From assembly GCF_000327505.1 (NCBI RefSeq), contig NC_019942.1:310001-374000 (forward strand): a stretch of DNA of 64,000 bases. Direction: 5' to 3'. Position 1 is the first letter of the stretch; each line of letters opens with the position of its first letter. This document shows, piece by piece, positions 16,758 to 29,520 of this stretch. The translations under genes and the position numbers were made by a program. The notes below the pieces were generated by a model, which made no database searches, had not been told where the DNA came from, and saw only the letters and a program-made list of their open reading frames with translations. Source of the DNA: Aciduliprofundum sp. MAR08-339. GTDB taxonomy: Archaea; Thermoplasmatota; Thermoplasmata; Thermoplasmatales; Aciduliprofundaceae.

Positions 16758-17574
16758 GGGTTGCATCGTCCACATGGGTGTAAATCTGCGTGGTGGCCAC
16801 ACTGCTGTGCCCAAGGAACTGCTGTATGAACCTTATGTCCACACCTCTGCGAAGCATTGTGGTTGCAAGTGTGTGGCGAAGAACATGGGGGGTGACTTCC
16901 TTCTTTATACCCGCCTTCTTGGCGTATCTTTTAACAATTCTAAACACCTGGGAGCGGGATATTCTCTCACTCTTACGTGAGGAAAAAAGGTAAACCATAT
17001 CATCATCCCGGGTAAGCAGATAATCCTGAAGAGCTTCAATCACGCGGGAACTAACAACAACAATCCTGTCCTTATCCCCTTTTCCAGAGCGAACGTATAT
17101 TATGCGCTCATCAAAATCCACATCCTCAAATCTCAAATTGCAAAGTTCACTGACCCTGAGCCCGGAATAGGCGAGAAGTGAGATTATGGCGTAATCTCTG
17201 GGATTCTCTCTGGAGGCTTCAATCAACCTCTTTGCTTCCTCCTCCGTCAGATACTTGGGCATCTGCCTTGGCCTCTTTGGAGCGGTGAGTTTGCTGGCCG
17301 TATCCAGATCTCTGTACTTGAAATAGGCCCTTATGGCCTTCACCGCCAGATAGAGGGAGTTCTTGCTGTAATGCCTTCTTGTGGATAGGTACATCTTGTA
17401 CCTGTTCAAATCCCCAAGAGTTATCTCCTCGGTCCTCTTTCCAATATGGAGAAGCATATCGCGCACAAAATGCACGTACTCCTTAACGGTGTTCTCACTC
17501 CTCTTCTCCCCCCTTAAGTACTGGGCAAATTTTTTGACCTCGCTGTCAACATAATTTCTAAATTTGTCAGACAT
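16720..17574 (-). CDS. xerA: Tyrosine recombinase XerA
   Basis: This 284-residue protein has an N-terminal SAM-like DNA-binding domain (1-95) and a catalytic domain with Arg in AYSGLRVSEL, Lys in VRSGKGDKDR, HVLRHT, LGHSS and the nucleophile Tyr in TTQIYTH. Archaeal XerA resolves chromosome dimers at dif. Single copy and lone context fit a housekeeping recombinase rather than an element integrase. GATATTTAAAA (17595-17605) lies ~25 nt before the ATG, so it is leaderless. I see no clear dif site nearby. Confidence 0.92.
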   Translation of the reverse strand: MSDKFRNYVDSEVKKFAQYLRGEKRSENTVKEYVHFVRDMLLHIGKRTEEITLGDLNRYKMYLSTRRHYSKNSLYLAVKAIRAYFKYRDLDTASKLTAPKRPRQMPKYLTEEEAKRLIEASRENPRDYAIISLLAYSGLRVSELCNLRFEDVDFDERIIYVRSGKGDKDRIVVVSSRVIEALQDYLLTRDDDMVYLFSSRKSERISRSQVFRIVKRYAKKAGIKKEVTPHVLRHTLATTMLRRGVDIRFIQQFLGHSSVATTQIYTHVDDATLKSVYDRVLQEY

Positions 17575-17682
17575 TAGTCATACTAAGAAGACATGATATT
17601 TAAAACTTTTGCAAATAATTTCATCACACTGTGAGAATCAATCCAAAAATTAGATATAAAAAGAAGCACTAATAAAAGTGAG

Positions 17683-18258
17683 ATGGAAAAGCTCATAGCC
17701 CAAGCACAGGTTTACTACATCGTTGGATACGGAAGGGACAGATCGTTATATGATGATAAAAAATGGATACTGGGGAGAATTTATTTAACAAACAAGAGAA
17801 TTCTTTTCAAAAAACTTGACAGGTTCATAGAGGTGAAGTACGACGAAATAGTATCCCTTGCAGAGAGGGACAAATATCCACGCATATCTCCACCCATGGG
17901 CTGGTCAAGGGCAAATATTCTTGAAATAAAGCACTACGAATTTGGAGATAAGAGGCACATACTGACATCACTCATATCTGCAAGTTTTGATGTTACACTG
18001 AAACTCAGGGCCATACTCACAAAGATGATAGGAGAGAAAACTGTTGAAATTACCGAAAAACACAAGAAAATCCTCCTTCTCCTCTATACAGGAATGAAGG
18101 ACAATATTCTGATCAGCTATCTCCTGGACATGGAAGTTGGGGATATCGAAAAAATAATAGAGGACCTTAAATTCATGGGACTCCTGTCTTCAGATCTGCT
18201 ATTGACAGCAGAGGGAACAAAAATTGTGAACAAGATTAAAGCGGGAGAAAAATTATAA
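17683..18258 (+). CDS. CheF-like archaeal taxis protein (tentative)
   Basis: The 191-residue protein has a PH-like N-terminal part (ILGRIYLTNKRILFKK, KYDEIVSLAER) and a C-terminal winged-helix-like region (KHKKILLLLYTGMKDNILIS...LLSSDLLLTAEGTKIV). That order and the LTNKR signature resemble CheF, which links the chemotaxis system to the archaellum motor. Archaellin and a FlaD/E-like gene lie at 28-29 kb, which is consistent. No che genes are adjacent. A GATATAAAAAG box lies ~25-30 nt upstream and GTGAG abuts the ATG. Family call is moderate. Confidence 0.55.
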   Translation: MEKLIAQAQVYYIVGYGRDRSLYDDKKWILGRIYLTNKRILFKKLDRFIEVKYDEIVSLAERDKYPRISPPMGWSRANILEIKHYEFGDKRHILTSLISASFDVTLKLRAILTKMIGEKTVEITEKHKKILLLLYTGMKDNILISYLLDMEVGDIEKIIEDLKFMGLLSSDLLLTAEGTKIVNKIKAGEKL

Positions 18259-18280
18259 ATCCATAACCGCATTGGGAAGT

Positions 18281-18757
18281 ATGATGCTTGAAATAGATGG
18301 CTGGAAAGTTGGGCTTAAATTCTCCGCCTCCCATTTCATACCCTCTCATCACAAATGCTCCCGCATACACGGGCATGATTACGGGGTGAGAATAAGAATA
18401 TTCGGAGAGACGGAGGGGGGAATTCTATACGATTTCGTGGACTTGAAGAGAGAGGTACGCAGTATATGCGATGAACTGGATCACAGGCTCCTGCTCCCAA
18501 GGGATACAAGATACATAGAGCACAAAATAATTGGAGATACTGTTGAAGTCTCGTTTGAAGGAAAAAAATATGCATTTCCAATAGACGAAATTGCCTTCCT
18601 GGACATACCCCTAATAACAGCGGAAGAACTTGCAATATACTTCTCAAAACTCATATCTAACCGGATAAACTTTCCAGAAAATGTTAAGGGTATTGAGGTG
18701 TGCGTTGATGAAGGACCTGGTCAGGGTGCATGTCACTATGTGGAGGTGAACCTATGA
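18281..18757 (+). CDS. queD: 6-carboxytetrahydropterin synthase (QueD/PTPS family)
   Basis: This converts dihydroneopterin triphosphate to 6-carboxytetrahydropterin, the second step towards preQ0. Zinc-binding histidines are visible in [21 protein letters not shown], and the C-terminal acid motif in [20 protein letters not shown]. Length (158 residues) is normal for QueD. An upstream TTG at 18272 is in frame, but AATTATAAAT at 18251-18260 puts transcription start at the ATG at 18281. The gene overlaps queC by ATGA, so preQ0 synthesis for tRNA archaeosine is the likely job. Confidence 0.9.
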   Translation: MMLEIDGWKVGLKFSASHFIPSHHKCSRIHGHDYGVRIRIFGETEGGILYDFVDLKREVRSICDELDHRLLLPRDTRYIEHKIIGDTVEVSFEGKKYAFPIDEIAFLDIPLITAEELAIYFSKLISNRINFPENVKGIEVCVDEGPGQGACHYVEVNL

Positions 18758-19461
18758 GAGCCGTTGTGCTACTCTCTGGCGGTTTAGATTCATCAACCGT
18801 GCTCGCAATGGCCCTTGATATGGGGTACGAAGTGCATGCATTATCCTTTGACTATGGACAGAGACATTCAAGAGAGCTGGAGAGCGCAAGGAAAATCGCA
18901 GAATATTACAACGTTCCCCACAAAATTCTCAAAATTGATCTCAGACAGATAGGAGGAAGTGCCCTGACGGATGACATTGAAGTTCCATCTAGAAGCGTGG
19001 AGGATATAGAGAAGGAAATTCCAATAACATATGTGCCCGCACGAAACACAATTTTACTTTCCTACGCCCTCGCCTATGCAGAGGTAATAGAGGCAGATGC
19101 CATATTCTACGGGGCAAATGCCATCGATTATTCAGGATATCCAGATTGCAGACCCGAATACGTGGAGGCTTTTGAAAAGTGTGCAAATCTTGGTACGAAG
19201 AGGGGAGTCACTGGAAAGCCAATAAAAATAATCGCCCCAATAATCCATATGACCAAGGCAGAAATAATAAAGAAGGGCATGGAACTTGGGGTGCCCTACG
19301 AACTAACATGGTCCTGCTACAGGGGAGGAGAGAAGGCCTGCGGGAGATGCGATTCATGCCTTCTCCGGCTGAAGGGTTTTATGGAGGCTGGCTACGAGGA
19401 CCCACTTGAGTACGAGAATTACCCCGAGTTCTACCTTGAATATATCAGGAGGAAAAGATGA
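18754..19461 (+). CDS. queC: 7-cyano-7-deazaguanine synthase QueC
   Basis: QueC makes preQ0 from carboxydeazaguanine with ATP and ammonia; in archaea preQ0 goes into tRNA position 15 and becomes archaeosine. It has the PP-loop [11 protein letters not shown] at the N-terminus and a C-terminal zinc site ([15 protein letters not shown]). The start at 18754 follows GGAGGTGA; an upstream in-frame start would run into queD. Length is 235 residues. It sits between queD and a zinc-finger microprotein, all with ATGA overlaps. Confidence 0.95.
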   Translation: MRAVVLLSGGLDSSTVLAMALDMGYEVHALSFDYGQRHSRELESARKIAEYYNVPHKILKIDLRQIGGSALTDDIEVPSRSVEDIEKEIPITYVPARNTILLSYALAYAEVIEADAIFYGANAIDYSGYPDCRPEYVEAFEKCANLGTKRGVTGKPIKIIAPIIHMTKAEIIKKGMELGVPYELTWSCYRGGEKACGRCDSCLLRLKGFMEAGYEDPLEYENYPEFYLEYIRRKR

Positions 19462-19553
19462 TCATCGGAAACTGCTACATCTGCGGTGCACCTGCAACAC
19501 ATGTATGCAAGATGTGCGGAAGGCCCGTTTGTGAGGAGCACTACGTTGCAAGT

Positions 19554-23487
<3,934 letters not shown>

Positions 23488-23491
<4 letters not shown>

Positions 23492-23706
23492 CCTATTAGG
23501 GACATACGAACTACGTTATTTCCCCTGAGAATCACCGTGCCCAACCTGCGGGTCATCTCCTCTGTCTTTTCCTCCGTGTCCATAAGGACCATGTTCATGT
23601 AATCATCGAAACCCACAAGTTTGCCCTCAAGCACCCTGTTGTCCTTCAAAAGCAGAGATATCCTCTTGTTCATGAAATTTTCAAGCATTTTCAAAGGCAT
23701 TGTCAT
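23488..23706 (-). CDS. Sm-like archaeal protein (Lsm/SmAP)
   Basis: The 72-residue protein has both Sm motifs: Sm1 (KRISLLLKDNRVLEGKLVGF and DYMNMVLMD) and Sm2 (VILRGNNVVRMS). SmAPs form heptameric rings that bind U-rich RNA and act as RNA chaperones. A strong GGAGGTGAT site 6-7 nt before the ATG fixes the start. It is part of a run 23924-21707 with a small coiled-coil protein upstream and the RecA-like protein downstream. Confidence 0.93.
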
Positions 23707-23750
23707 TTTTAATCACCTCCTACCCAATGAGCACCCCCATATAAATTTTT

Positions 23751-23924
23751 TTAGGTGTAATTGTATAGATCCTCTTCATCCTCATCCACATTCTCCATAA
23801 GGACCTGTAAGAGACTGCGGATGAGTTCCTTCATCTCGCTGACCTCCCTCCTCAAAGCCTTTACCTCATTTTCAAGTTTGGCAACGTCTTCAGGCTTGGG
23901 CCCTGGCTCCTTAATTGAATCCAT
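23751..23924 (-). CDS. 57-residue acidic coiled-coil protein
   Basis: This small ORF encodes a Pro/Lys-containing start (MDSIKEPGPKPEDVAKLE), one amphipathic helix (NEVKALRREVSEMKELIRSL) and an acidic tail (NVDEDEEDLYNYT). A TTTAAATA box lies ~20-25 nt upstream of the ATG, with no ribosome site, so it is probably leaderless. The Lsm gene starts 45 nt later on the same strand. Coding is supported by the helix pattern and position; the function is unknown. Confidence 0.6.
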   Translation of the reverse strand: MDSIKEPGPKPEDVAKLENEVKALRREVSEMKELIRSLLQVLMENVDEDEEDLYNYT

Positions 23925-23945
23925 AAATTGCCAATATGTAATCCC

Positions 23946-24551
23946 CTATTTAAATTCTCCTACGGATATTCTGTAAAGCACCATATCAATGTAAACCCTA
24001 TCGCGCGTATGAAAGCGAAACGTCCGGGGTATTGGAAATTTGTAAATCTTCTTATGTGTTATTTTCCCCCCAAATTCCTCAACTTTCTCCTCTACGAAAC
24101 TGGCCGTTACAGCATTGTGCAGGGTGTAAACCACACTGGCAACTTCCATGGCCTTTCTGAGAAATGGGAGATCTGCATGCTTTCTTTGTGAGCCGAATGG
24201 GGGGTTCTGTATCACCACGTGCACATGCATATCAAAATTTTCAACATCATCATTAACAATTTGAAAATCGCATTTGAATTTTTCAGCATTTTTCCTAAGT
24301 ATCACAACAGCCTCCGGATCAATTTCCACGGCATAAACCACGCCCCCGAGAAGACAGGCACCTATGGAAAATATGCCCGTACCTGCACCAAAATCTGCTA
24401 CTTTCCTTCCCCCAATATCACCAAGGGAATGGGCAAAAAAAAGGATATCTGATGCTATGGGAGCGGGAGTGAAATACTGCTCAAAAAAGGCCTTGGGATT
24501 CGTGTATTTATCCACGCCCTCAAGCAGAATTTCAAGTTTTTTCTTTTTCAT
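23946..24551 (-). CDS. METTL5-like RNA N6-adenine methyltransferase
   Basis: The SAM-binding motif reads VADFGAGTGIFSIGA (~50-64), followed by VYAVEIDPEA and the catalytic NPPFGSQRKHAD (~115), which marks enzymes that methylate the amino group of adenine. Size (201 residues) and sequence match the archaeal relatives of METTL5, the 18S rRNA m6A enzyme. So small-subunit rRNA is the likely target (family inference). It overlaps the preceding small gene by ATGA. Confidence 0.88.
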   Translation of the reverse strand: MKKKKLEILLEGVDKYTNPKAFFEQYFTPAPIASDILFFAHSLGDIGGRKVADFGAGTGIFSIGACLLGGVVYAVEIDPEAVVILRKNAEKFKCDFQIVNDDVENFDMHVHVVIQNPPFGSQRKHADLPFLRKAMEVASVVYTLHNAVTASFVEEKVEEFGGKITHKKIYKFPIPRTFRFHTRDRVYIDMVLYRISVGEFK

Positions 24552-24886
24552 TGAGTTGCCACTGCCCTTACAAGGCGATGTGCGAGTTCAGAGGCATGGG
24601 TCGCCGATATTCCCCTGTTTTTCAGTTCCTCTGCGACCTTCTTCATTGCCCTGCGCCACTTCCACGTTGATTTGCTGTACCTTGCCTCCACGAGAATTCT
24701 CACAATTTCCTTATCAACCTCTATGCCATATTTCTCCCTCAATTTCAATTGCCAGAGCGGGATCAGCACGTAGGGCACGTACACCCTATCAACGTAAGTT
24801 TGGCCTGCAACCCTGTACCTTCTACCCATCAACTTTTCCAATACCCTATTGAGATAAATAATTTTTGCCATTGCACCAAAATGCAT
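24548..24886 (-). CDS. Conserved-looking basic protein of unknown function
   Basis: The ~112-residue, Arg/Lys-rich helical protein (KWRRAMKKVAEELKNRG) has no motif I recognise. GAGGGAG lies 5 nt before the ATG at 24886; the ATG at 24871 (MAKIIYLN) is the alternative. It overlaps the METTL5-like gene by ATGA, so the two are co-translated, which hints at RNA binding or methylation support. It is divergent from the radical SAM gene with 26 nt between starts. Confidence 0.6.
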   Translation of the reverse strand: MHFGAMAKIIYLNRVLEKLMGRRYRVAGQTYVDRVYVPYVLIPLWQLKLREKYGIEVDKEIVRILVEARYSKSTWKWRRAMKKVAEELKNRGISATHASELAHRLVRAVATQ

Positions 24887-24912
24887 ATTTACTCCCTCGC
24901 AATTGTCGAAAT

Positions 24913-25740
24913 GTGTACATATATTACCCTGGAAACAGATTTCCTTCGCTCTCCGTGACGGGAAAATTCTGCACACTGCACTGCAAGCACTGCAGCGGAA
25001 AGTATCTAGAGCATATGGTACCCGTTGAGACTCCAGAGAAATTGCTGAAATTTGTTAAGGATAAAGAAAAAAGTATTAACGGTTTCCTTCTGAGCGGTGG
25101 CTCCATGCCCAACGGAAAGGTGCCTCTCAGAAGGTTCAAGGATGCGGTGAGGTGGATCACTGAAAACACTGATCTTCTGGTTAACGTGCACACCGGAATA
25201 ATTGACAGAGAGGACATAAACTACCTTGAAGAGATGAATCCACACCACATATCCTTTGACGTTGTGGGCTCAACGGAAACCATAAGAGAAGTTCTGGGAT
25301 TAAACAGAACCGAGGAGGACTATTTCTATGCACTTGAAATGCTCGATGATTCATCACTCAATTACTCACCCCACATCATCATAGGGCTCAATTTTGGAAG
25401 GGTGGAATGGGAATACGCAACCGTGGATTTTATTGCCCATTTGAAAAGGTTCTCAAATCTCGTGCTCATAGTTCTCATTCCCACAAAGGGCACACCGATG
25501 GAGAATGTAGAGATAAGAGAGGAGGAAGCAATTGATGTGCTCAGATATGCGGCAAAAAAGATCAATCCCGGAAAAATTGTGTTGGGATGCATGCGTCCAA
25601 GAAAATTCGTAAATCTGGAACGGGAGGCAGTTGATCTGAATTTCAAGGGTATAGTTATTCCATCCCTCAAAACAATGAGGTACATGAGAGGCAAGGACAT
25701 AGAGGTGAGACCTATGGAAACATGCTGCGTTTTCCCCTAA
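24913..25740 (+). CDS. Radical SAM protein, unassigned
   Basis: The CxxxCxxC cluster motif is in VTGKFCTLHCKHCSGKYLEHM (~20 residues from the start). A TIM-barrel body follows, with VNVHTGIID, HISFDVVGST and HIIIGLNFG. The product ends RPMETCCVFP, an unusual vicinal Cys pair. The frame is open from 24865, but the GTG at 24913 matches the usual distance to the cluster and the ATAAATAATTT box (~24854). The first residues YIYYPGNRFPSLSVTG are typical of this archaeal subgroup. The substrate is unknown. Confidence 0.8.
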   Translation: MYIYYPGNRFPSLSVTGKFCTLHCKHCSGKYLEHMVPVETPEKLLKFVKDKEKSINGFLLSGGSMPNGKVPLRRFKDAVRWITENTDLLVNVHTGIIDREDINYLEEMNPHHISFDVVGSTETIREVLGLNRTEEDYFYALEMLDDSSLNYSPHIIIGLNFGRVEWEYATVDFIAHLKRFSNLVLIVLIPTKGTPMENVEIREEEAIDVLRYAAKKINPGKIVLGCMRPRKFVNLEREAVDLNFKGIVIPSLKTMRYMRGKDIEVRPMETCCVFP

Positions 25741-25790
25741 GTCGGGAAAATATAAATATGTGAAAGGATATTAAGACCGAGGTGATTTCC

Positions 25791-26093
25791 ATGGAAGATG
25801 ACTCAATAATGAGTGCTTATTACAGCAATCAGATTGTAACCGCACTTATTGGGGTTAAGGTTGACACAAAGAGTATTGAGGATTTCGCAAACGAGGCAAG
25901 GGAATTTACCAATGTGGAAGATGTTTTTCTCGTCACGGGGGAGTATGATATTATCGTGAAGGTGAAATTCCCCTCCTACGGAGAGTTAAAGGATTTCATT
26001 GTGAACAAACTCTCCAAACTTGATGGTGTTATGAAGACTGAAACCATGATGGTTGTGAACACCTACAAGGAGAGAGGAATAAAATTTGAATGA
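25791..26093 (+). CDS. Stand-alone RAM domain (Lrp ligand-binding type)
   Basis: The 100-residue protein is an Lrp/AsnC C-terminal domain without a DNA-binding part: VTALIGVKVDTKSIEDFANEA, VEDVFLVTGEYDIIVKVKF and a final VVNTYKERGI. Such single RAM proteins bind amino acids as ring oligomers and may modulate full-length Lrps. GAGGTGA before the ATG at 25791 sets the start. It is followed by the UPF0147 gene in the same operon. Confidence 0.88.
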   Translation: MEDDSIMSAYYSNQIVTALIGVKVDTKSIEDFANEAREFTNVEDVFLVTGEYDIIVKVKFPSYGELKDFIVNKLSKLDGVMKTETMMVVNTYKERGIKFE

Positions 26094-26103
26094 GGTGATA
26101 AAT

Positions 26104-26376
26104 ATGAGCGAAAAAGATAAACTTTACCAGGAGATAGTTGGTATGCTGGAGGAGTTGAGTGAAGATACCTCGCTCCCAAGGAATATAAGGAAGGGTATTT
26201 CAAATGCAAAGGATATTCTCACCAAGAATGGCCAGGCATTGGATGTGCGCATTGCAAGCGCCATATTCGCACTTGATGAAATCGCAAACGATCCAAACAT
26301 ACCCGTTCACGGTAGAACCATGGTGTATATGATAATGGGCAAACTGGAAACCCTCTCCAAGGAGATTTCGTCATAA
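26104..26376 (+). CDS. UPF0147 family protein
   Basis: The small all-helical archaeal protein (90 residues) carries the family stretches LPRNIRKGISNAKDIL, RIASAIFALDEIANDPNIP and HGRTMVYMIMGKLE. GGTGAT before the ATG at 26104 supports the start. The function is unknown; it is common in archaea. It is in a tight run with the RAM-domain protein upstream and marC downstream. Confidence 0.88.
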   Translation: MSEKDKLYQEIVGMLEELSEDTSLPRNIRKGISNAKDILTKNGQALDVRIASAIFALDEIANDPNIPVHGRTMVYMIMGKLETLSKEISS

Positions 26377-26388
26377 TAGGGAGAAATT

Positions 26389-27003
26389 ATGGATTTGAAT
26401 ACCTTCCTTCACATTTTCATACCCCTATTTGCTGTTATAGACCCCTTCGCTGCCCTTCCACTTTACATGTCTCTTACAGCAGGACTCAGCGAGGGGCAGA
26501 GGAGGAAAATAGTAAAGGAGGCTTCCATCACAGCCATAGTTCTCCTAATATTCTTTGAATACCTGGGCATATACATCCTTGATTTCATGGGAATATCCAT
26601 TGAAGCCCTTATGATTGCAGGGGGTCTTCTAATGCTCATGGTGAGTATTGAAATGGTAAAGGAGGGAGATAAGCCCAGAAGCACGAACAAGAAAACCGCA
26701 CTCCACGAGGAGACTGGAGATGTGGGTATTGTACCCCTGGGAACACCCATGCTCGCCGGTCCTGGCGCCATATCCCTCGTAATAATTCTTATGGGAAAGT
26801 ATCCAGGTGAGAGTGTATCAATTGCAGTATCCATAATATCCATAGTACTTCTAACCTCACTGATATTTCTGGGTGCAAATTACATTTCAAGAATAATGGG
26901 AGAGAAGGGTGCCAGGGCATTTACCCGTGTGATGGGACTTCTTGTGGCCGCTTTTGCCGTGCAGTACATTCTTGATGGAATAGCACAGTACTTTGGAATA
27001 TAG
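26389..27003 (+). CDS. MarC family integral membrane protein
   Basis: The 204-residue protein has six membrane segments with MarC signatures: FAVIDPFAALPLYMSLTAGL near the start, and VPLGTPMLAGPGAISLVII in the middle. MarC proteins were once linked to antibiotic resistance, but that is not supported; the role is unknown. The central charged loop (EGDKPRSTNKKTALHEETGD) is normal for the family. It is last of a three-gene run with RAM and UPF0147. Confidence 0.9.
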   Translation: MDLNTFLHIFIPLFAVIDPFAALPLYMSLTAGLSEGQRRKIVKEASITAIVLLIFFEYLGIYILDFMGISIEALMIAGGLLMLMVSIEMVKEGDKPRSTNKKTALHEETGDVGIVPLGTPMLAGPGAISLVIILMGKYPGESVSIAVSIISIVLLTSLIFLGANYISRIMGEKGARAFTRVMGLLVAAFAVQYILDGIAQYFGI

Positions 27004-27102
27004 CCCAGGGGAGCGATGGACTCTCATTTTTCGAGCCCACCGGTTTCCTGGGCATGTACAATATGAGAAAAAATAATTTATCATTTGCGCTATGAGGTGC
27101 CT

Positions 27103-28251
27103 ATGGATAAGGTGAATATTGAAACTGCAAAACTCCCCATATGCGACCATTGCCTAGGAAGGATATACGCCTTGCTTGGGCACGGATTGAGCAACGAAGA
27201 GAGGGGAAAGGCCATCAGGGTTATGTTTGCAATGGAAAACAATGTGAATGTTGAGACCTTAATTCCCGAAAACTGTGAGGTTTGCGATAACATATTTTCA
27301 CGGCTTGAAGATTATGCTCACTACATTTCTCAAATACTCAAGGACTATGAATATGACACCTTTATGATAGGTTCCAGATTTTCAAAAGAGACCATGGCCA
27401 AGGATGAGGAATACAGGATGGAATTCGGGAACATGGGAGAACCCATAAACAGGGAATTCAATAGGGAACTTGGAAAAATGGTTATGTCCTTGACAGGTAA
27501 GGAGGCCACCACCAAAGATCCAGATATAACTGTCATCGTGGACACGAAATACGATGATGTGCGCCTTGAAATAAAACCAATCCTCATCTACGGAAGGTAC
27601 AGAAAACTGGTGCGTGGAATACCGCAGACAAAATGGCCCTCCGGGAAGTACATGGAGAGTGTTGAGGAGATAATAGCAGCACCAATTATGAAAATCACCG
27701 GAGGTTCTGGTCATGCTCTCCATGGAATGGGCAGAGAGGACATTGATGCGAGAATGCTGGGAAATGGCAGACCTTTCATAGTTGAAATAAAGGCACCCAG
27801 AAGAAGAAGAGTGGATCTGCAAAAAATACAGGAGGAGATCAACTCCAGCGGAAAGGTGGAAGTTATGGATTTGAGATTTGCCACAAAGGATGAAATTCAG
27901 AAAATAAAGAGTGCCGAACCCAGAAAAAGGTACAGGGTTGGGATTAGGGTGGATGCTGATGAGGAGGATATAAGAAGGGCACTCTCATCTCTGGTGGGTA
28001 AAATATCACAGAGAACACCAACAAGGGTAAAGCATCGCAGGGCTGATAGGGTTAGAATTAGAGAGGTTTACGAGATAAAACTCGTGGAAAGGAAAAAAGA
28101 TACATGGGTTGTGGAAGTGCTTGCACAGAGTGGTACCTACATAAAGGAACTTATGCACGGCGATGGAGGAAGGACCACCCCAAGCCTAGCAGAGAAACTT
28201 GACAAAAGGGTTGAGGTTCTGTGGCTAGATGTGATAGAAATCCTAGATTGA
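27103..28251 (+). CDS. pus10: tRNA pseudouridine synthase Pus10
   Basis: Pus10 makes pseudouridine 54 and 55 in archaeal tRNAs. The 382-residue protein has an N-terminal zinc site (CDHC at ~14, CEVC at ~60), a THUMP-like region and the catalytic domain with GREDIDARMLGNGRPF, whose second Asp is the nucleophile, then VEIKAPRRR and SGTYIKELMHGDGGRT. The start at 27103 follows GAGGTG. It converges with the FlaD/E-like gene, overlapping by 9 nt. Confidence 0.94.
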   Translation: MDKVNIETAKLPICDHCLGRIYALLGHGLSNEERGKAIRVMFAMENNVNVETLIPENCEVCDNIFSRLEDYAHYISQILKDYEYDTFMIGSRFSKETMAKDEEYRMEFGNMGEPINREFNRELGKMVMSLTGKEATTKDPDITVIVDTKYDDVRLEIKPILIYGRYRKLVRGIPQTKWPSGKYMESVEEIIAAPIMKITGGSGHALHGMGREDIDARMLGNGRPFIVEIKAPRRRRVDLQKIQEEINSSGKVEVMDLRFATKDEIQKIKSAEPRKRYRVGIRVDADEEDIRRALSSLVGKISQRTPTRVKHRRADRVRIREVYEIKLVERKKDTWVVEVLAQSGTYIKELMHGDGGRTTPSLAEKLDKRVEVLWLDVIEILD

Positions 28252-28587
28252 GAGGATTTCCTCCGGACTGTTTATCCAATTCTCAATGTAGGTATTGATG
28301 CCTGTGAGTTCTCTCTCAATAGGTATATCTGCCAGTTTGGATATGAAGAGCAGGGAGGTGAGGTGAACCCTGAACGGCAGGGTCCACTCCCCCTTTCCCG
28401 TGGATTTAAGACCCGAGGCGATGGAGCTTAATTCTTCCTTGGCACGAGTGCCTATCCATCCTATTTTTTCGTAGTACTCCAGTACCCTCTCCAGACCCTG
28501 GTGATCCACATGCTGCATCATATACGCGAGCCATTTCATCGCCAACACATGCTTACTTGGGTCTTCTCCTATCCTCTCAAGTATCAT
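28243..28587 (-). CDS. Archaellum FlaD/E-like protein
   Basis: The 114-residue protein matches the C-terminal domain of archaellum accessory proteins FlaD/FlaE: MKWLAYMMQHVDHQGLERVL, then LEYYEKIGWIGTRAKEEL and a short C-terminal helical part. FlaD/E with FlaC form a cytosolic platform linking chemotaxis to the motor. The longer N-terminal coiled-coil part of FlaD is missing, so this is FlaE-sized. It starts 11 nt after archaellin and is probably in the same operon. Confidence 0.78.
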   Translation of the reverse strand: MILERIGEDPSKHVLAMKWLAYMMQHVDHQGLERVLEYYEKIGWIGTRAKEELSSIASGLKSTGKGEWTLPFRVHLTSLLFISKLADIPIERELTGINTYIENWINSPEEILSI

Positions 28588-28598
28588 TTTTCACCTCC

Positions 28599-29468
28599 TC
28601 ACCAGAGATTTATGTACTTGGTTGTGTACGTAGATGGGGTTTCAAATTCCACCAGATTCGGCACTCCGTGCTTTGGTATGAGCTTTATCATCACGTTGGT
28701 CTGGGGAGCGAGATAAAGTCCAACGGCCGATGCGTTTATTAATATCTTTATCACATCTCCGGAGGTTATCACCCTATCCCTTTCCCAGTTGGATGGTGGC
28801 ATGTCCCTTGCTATCTGCACCCCAAATGTTCTGTTTGTGAGATCAGTGAAATTCTGAGCATTTGGATTATAGGTCAGGGTCGCATCTGTGTAGCCATCGC
28901 TTATTTCCACAAGCACGCTGTAGAGCGAGATAGGAGGACTTCCGGCCATGAGACCAACCTTGATTTCCAGATAGGTTATTGTTGGACTGTATCCAGAGCC
29001 ATAGGTGGCATTTACCTCACTACTTGCTGTGGCTGCCTGTGGGAGTATCAACTTAACCTCTCCAGTGTTGTAGTTTATTGTCCCACTCACATTGCCTATT
29101 ACCGGCACAAGGTTTCCTGTACCATCGTCCTTAACAACAAAGGTTCCATTTGTTATGGTAACACTGTGAGGATTCACCGGCACATGTTTGAGGGTTCCTG
29201 TGAATACGGTGTCTCCGGAGGATATGTTACCCAGAGTTTCGTTTGTGTAGATCACATCACTTCTTATGCCCTGAATTGTAATCACCTTGAAGCCTGTAGC
29301 AACATCCTGTATGGCTACGTCCCCTGTTTCCATGGCCTGTTGCTGGAGCATATATGCAGTCTGTATTAGCACTGTTGCCGCCACTGCGGCGACTATGATC
29401 ATAGCGATGAATATTATGAGTGTGCCCACGCCCATTTCGCCCTTTTCTCTCCTATACACCTTCTTCAT
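28599..29468 (-). CDS. flaB: Archaellin (archaellum filament protein) precursor
   Basis: The 289-residue protein starts with a class III signal peptide: REKGEMGVGTLIIFIAMIIV, cut after the first Gly by the preflagellin peptidase FlaK/PibD. The hydrophobic N-terminal helix continues with AATVLIQTAYMLQQQAMETG. The rest is beta-rich and Thr/Ser/Asn-rich, with likely N-glycosylation sequons (NET, NGT, NVS). AGGAGA precedes the ATG. A FlaD/E-like gene follows; the motor genes flaH, flaI and flaJ are not in the window. Confidence 0.92.
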   Translation of the reverse strand: MKKVYRREKGEMGVGTLIIFIAMIIVAAVAATVLIQTAYMLQQQAMETGDVAIQDVATGFKVITIQGIRSDVIYTNETLGNISSGDTVFTGTLKHVPVNPHSVTITNGTFVVKDDGTGNLVPVIGNVSGTINYNTGEVKLILPQAATASSEVNATYGSGYSPTITYLEIKVGLMAGSPPISLYSVLVEISDGYTDATLTYNPNAQNFTDLTNRTFGVQIARDMPPSNWERDRVITSGDVIKILINASAVGLYLAPQTNVMIKLIPKHGVPNLVEFETPSTYTTKYINLW

Positions 29469-29520
29469 TTTGACATTCTCCTAAGAGGGCCCTGTGCCCG
29501 CAGGTGATAGCATGGAGACA

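Noticed and set aside
17575-17682. A dif site next to xerA
   Set aside because: The spacer has ATTAGATATAAA on one side but no matching inverted arm at the spacing of archaeal dif.
27001-27060. GCCCAGG...CCTGGGC inverted repeat with GCGATGGA, as a possible C/D box RNA or terminator
   Set aside because: No proper C box (RUGAUGA) with matching D box is present, and the loop of ~40 nt with a 7-bp stem is too weak to call.
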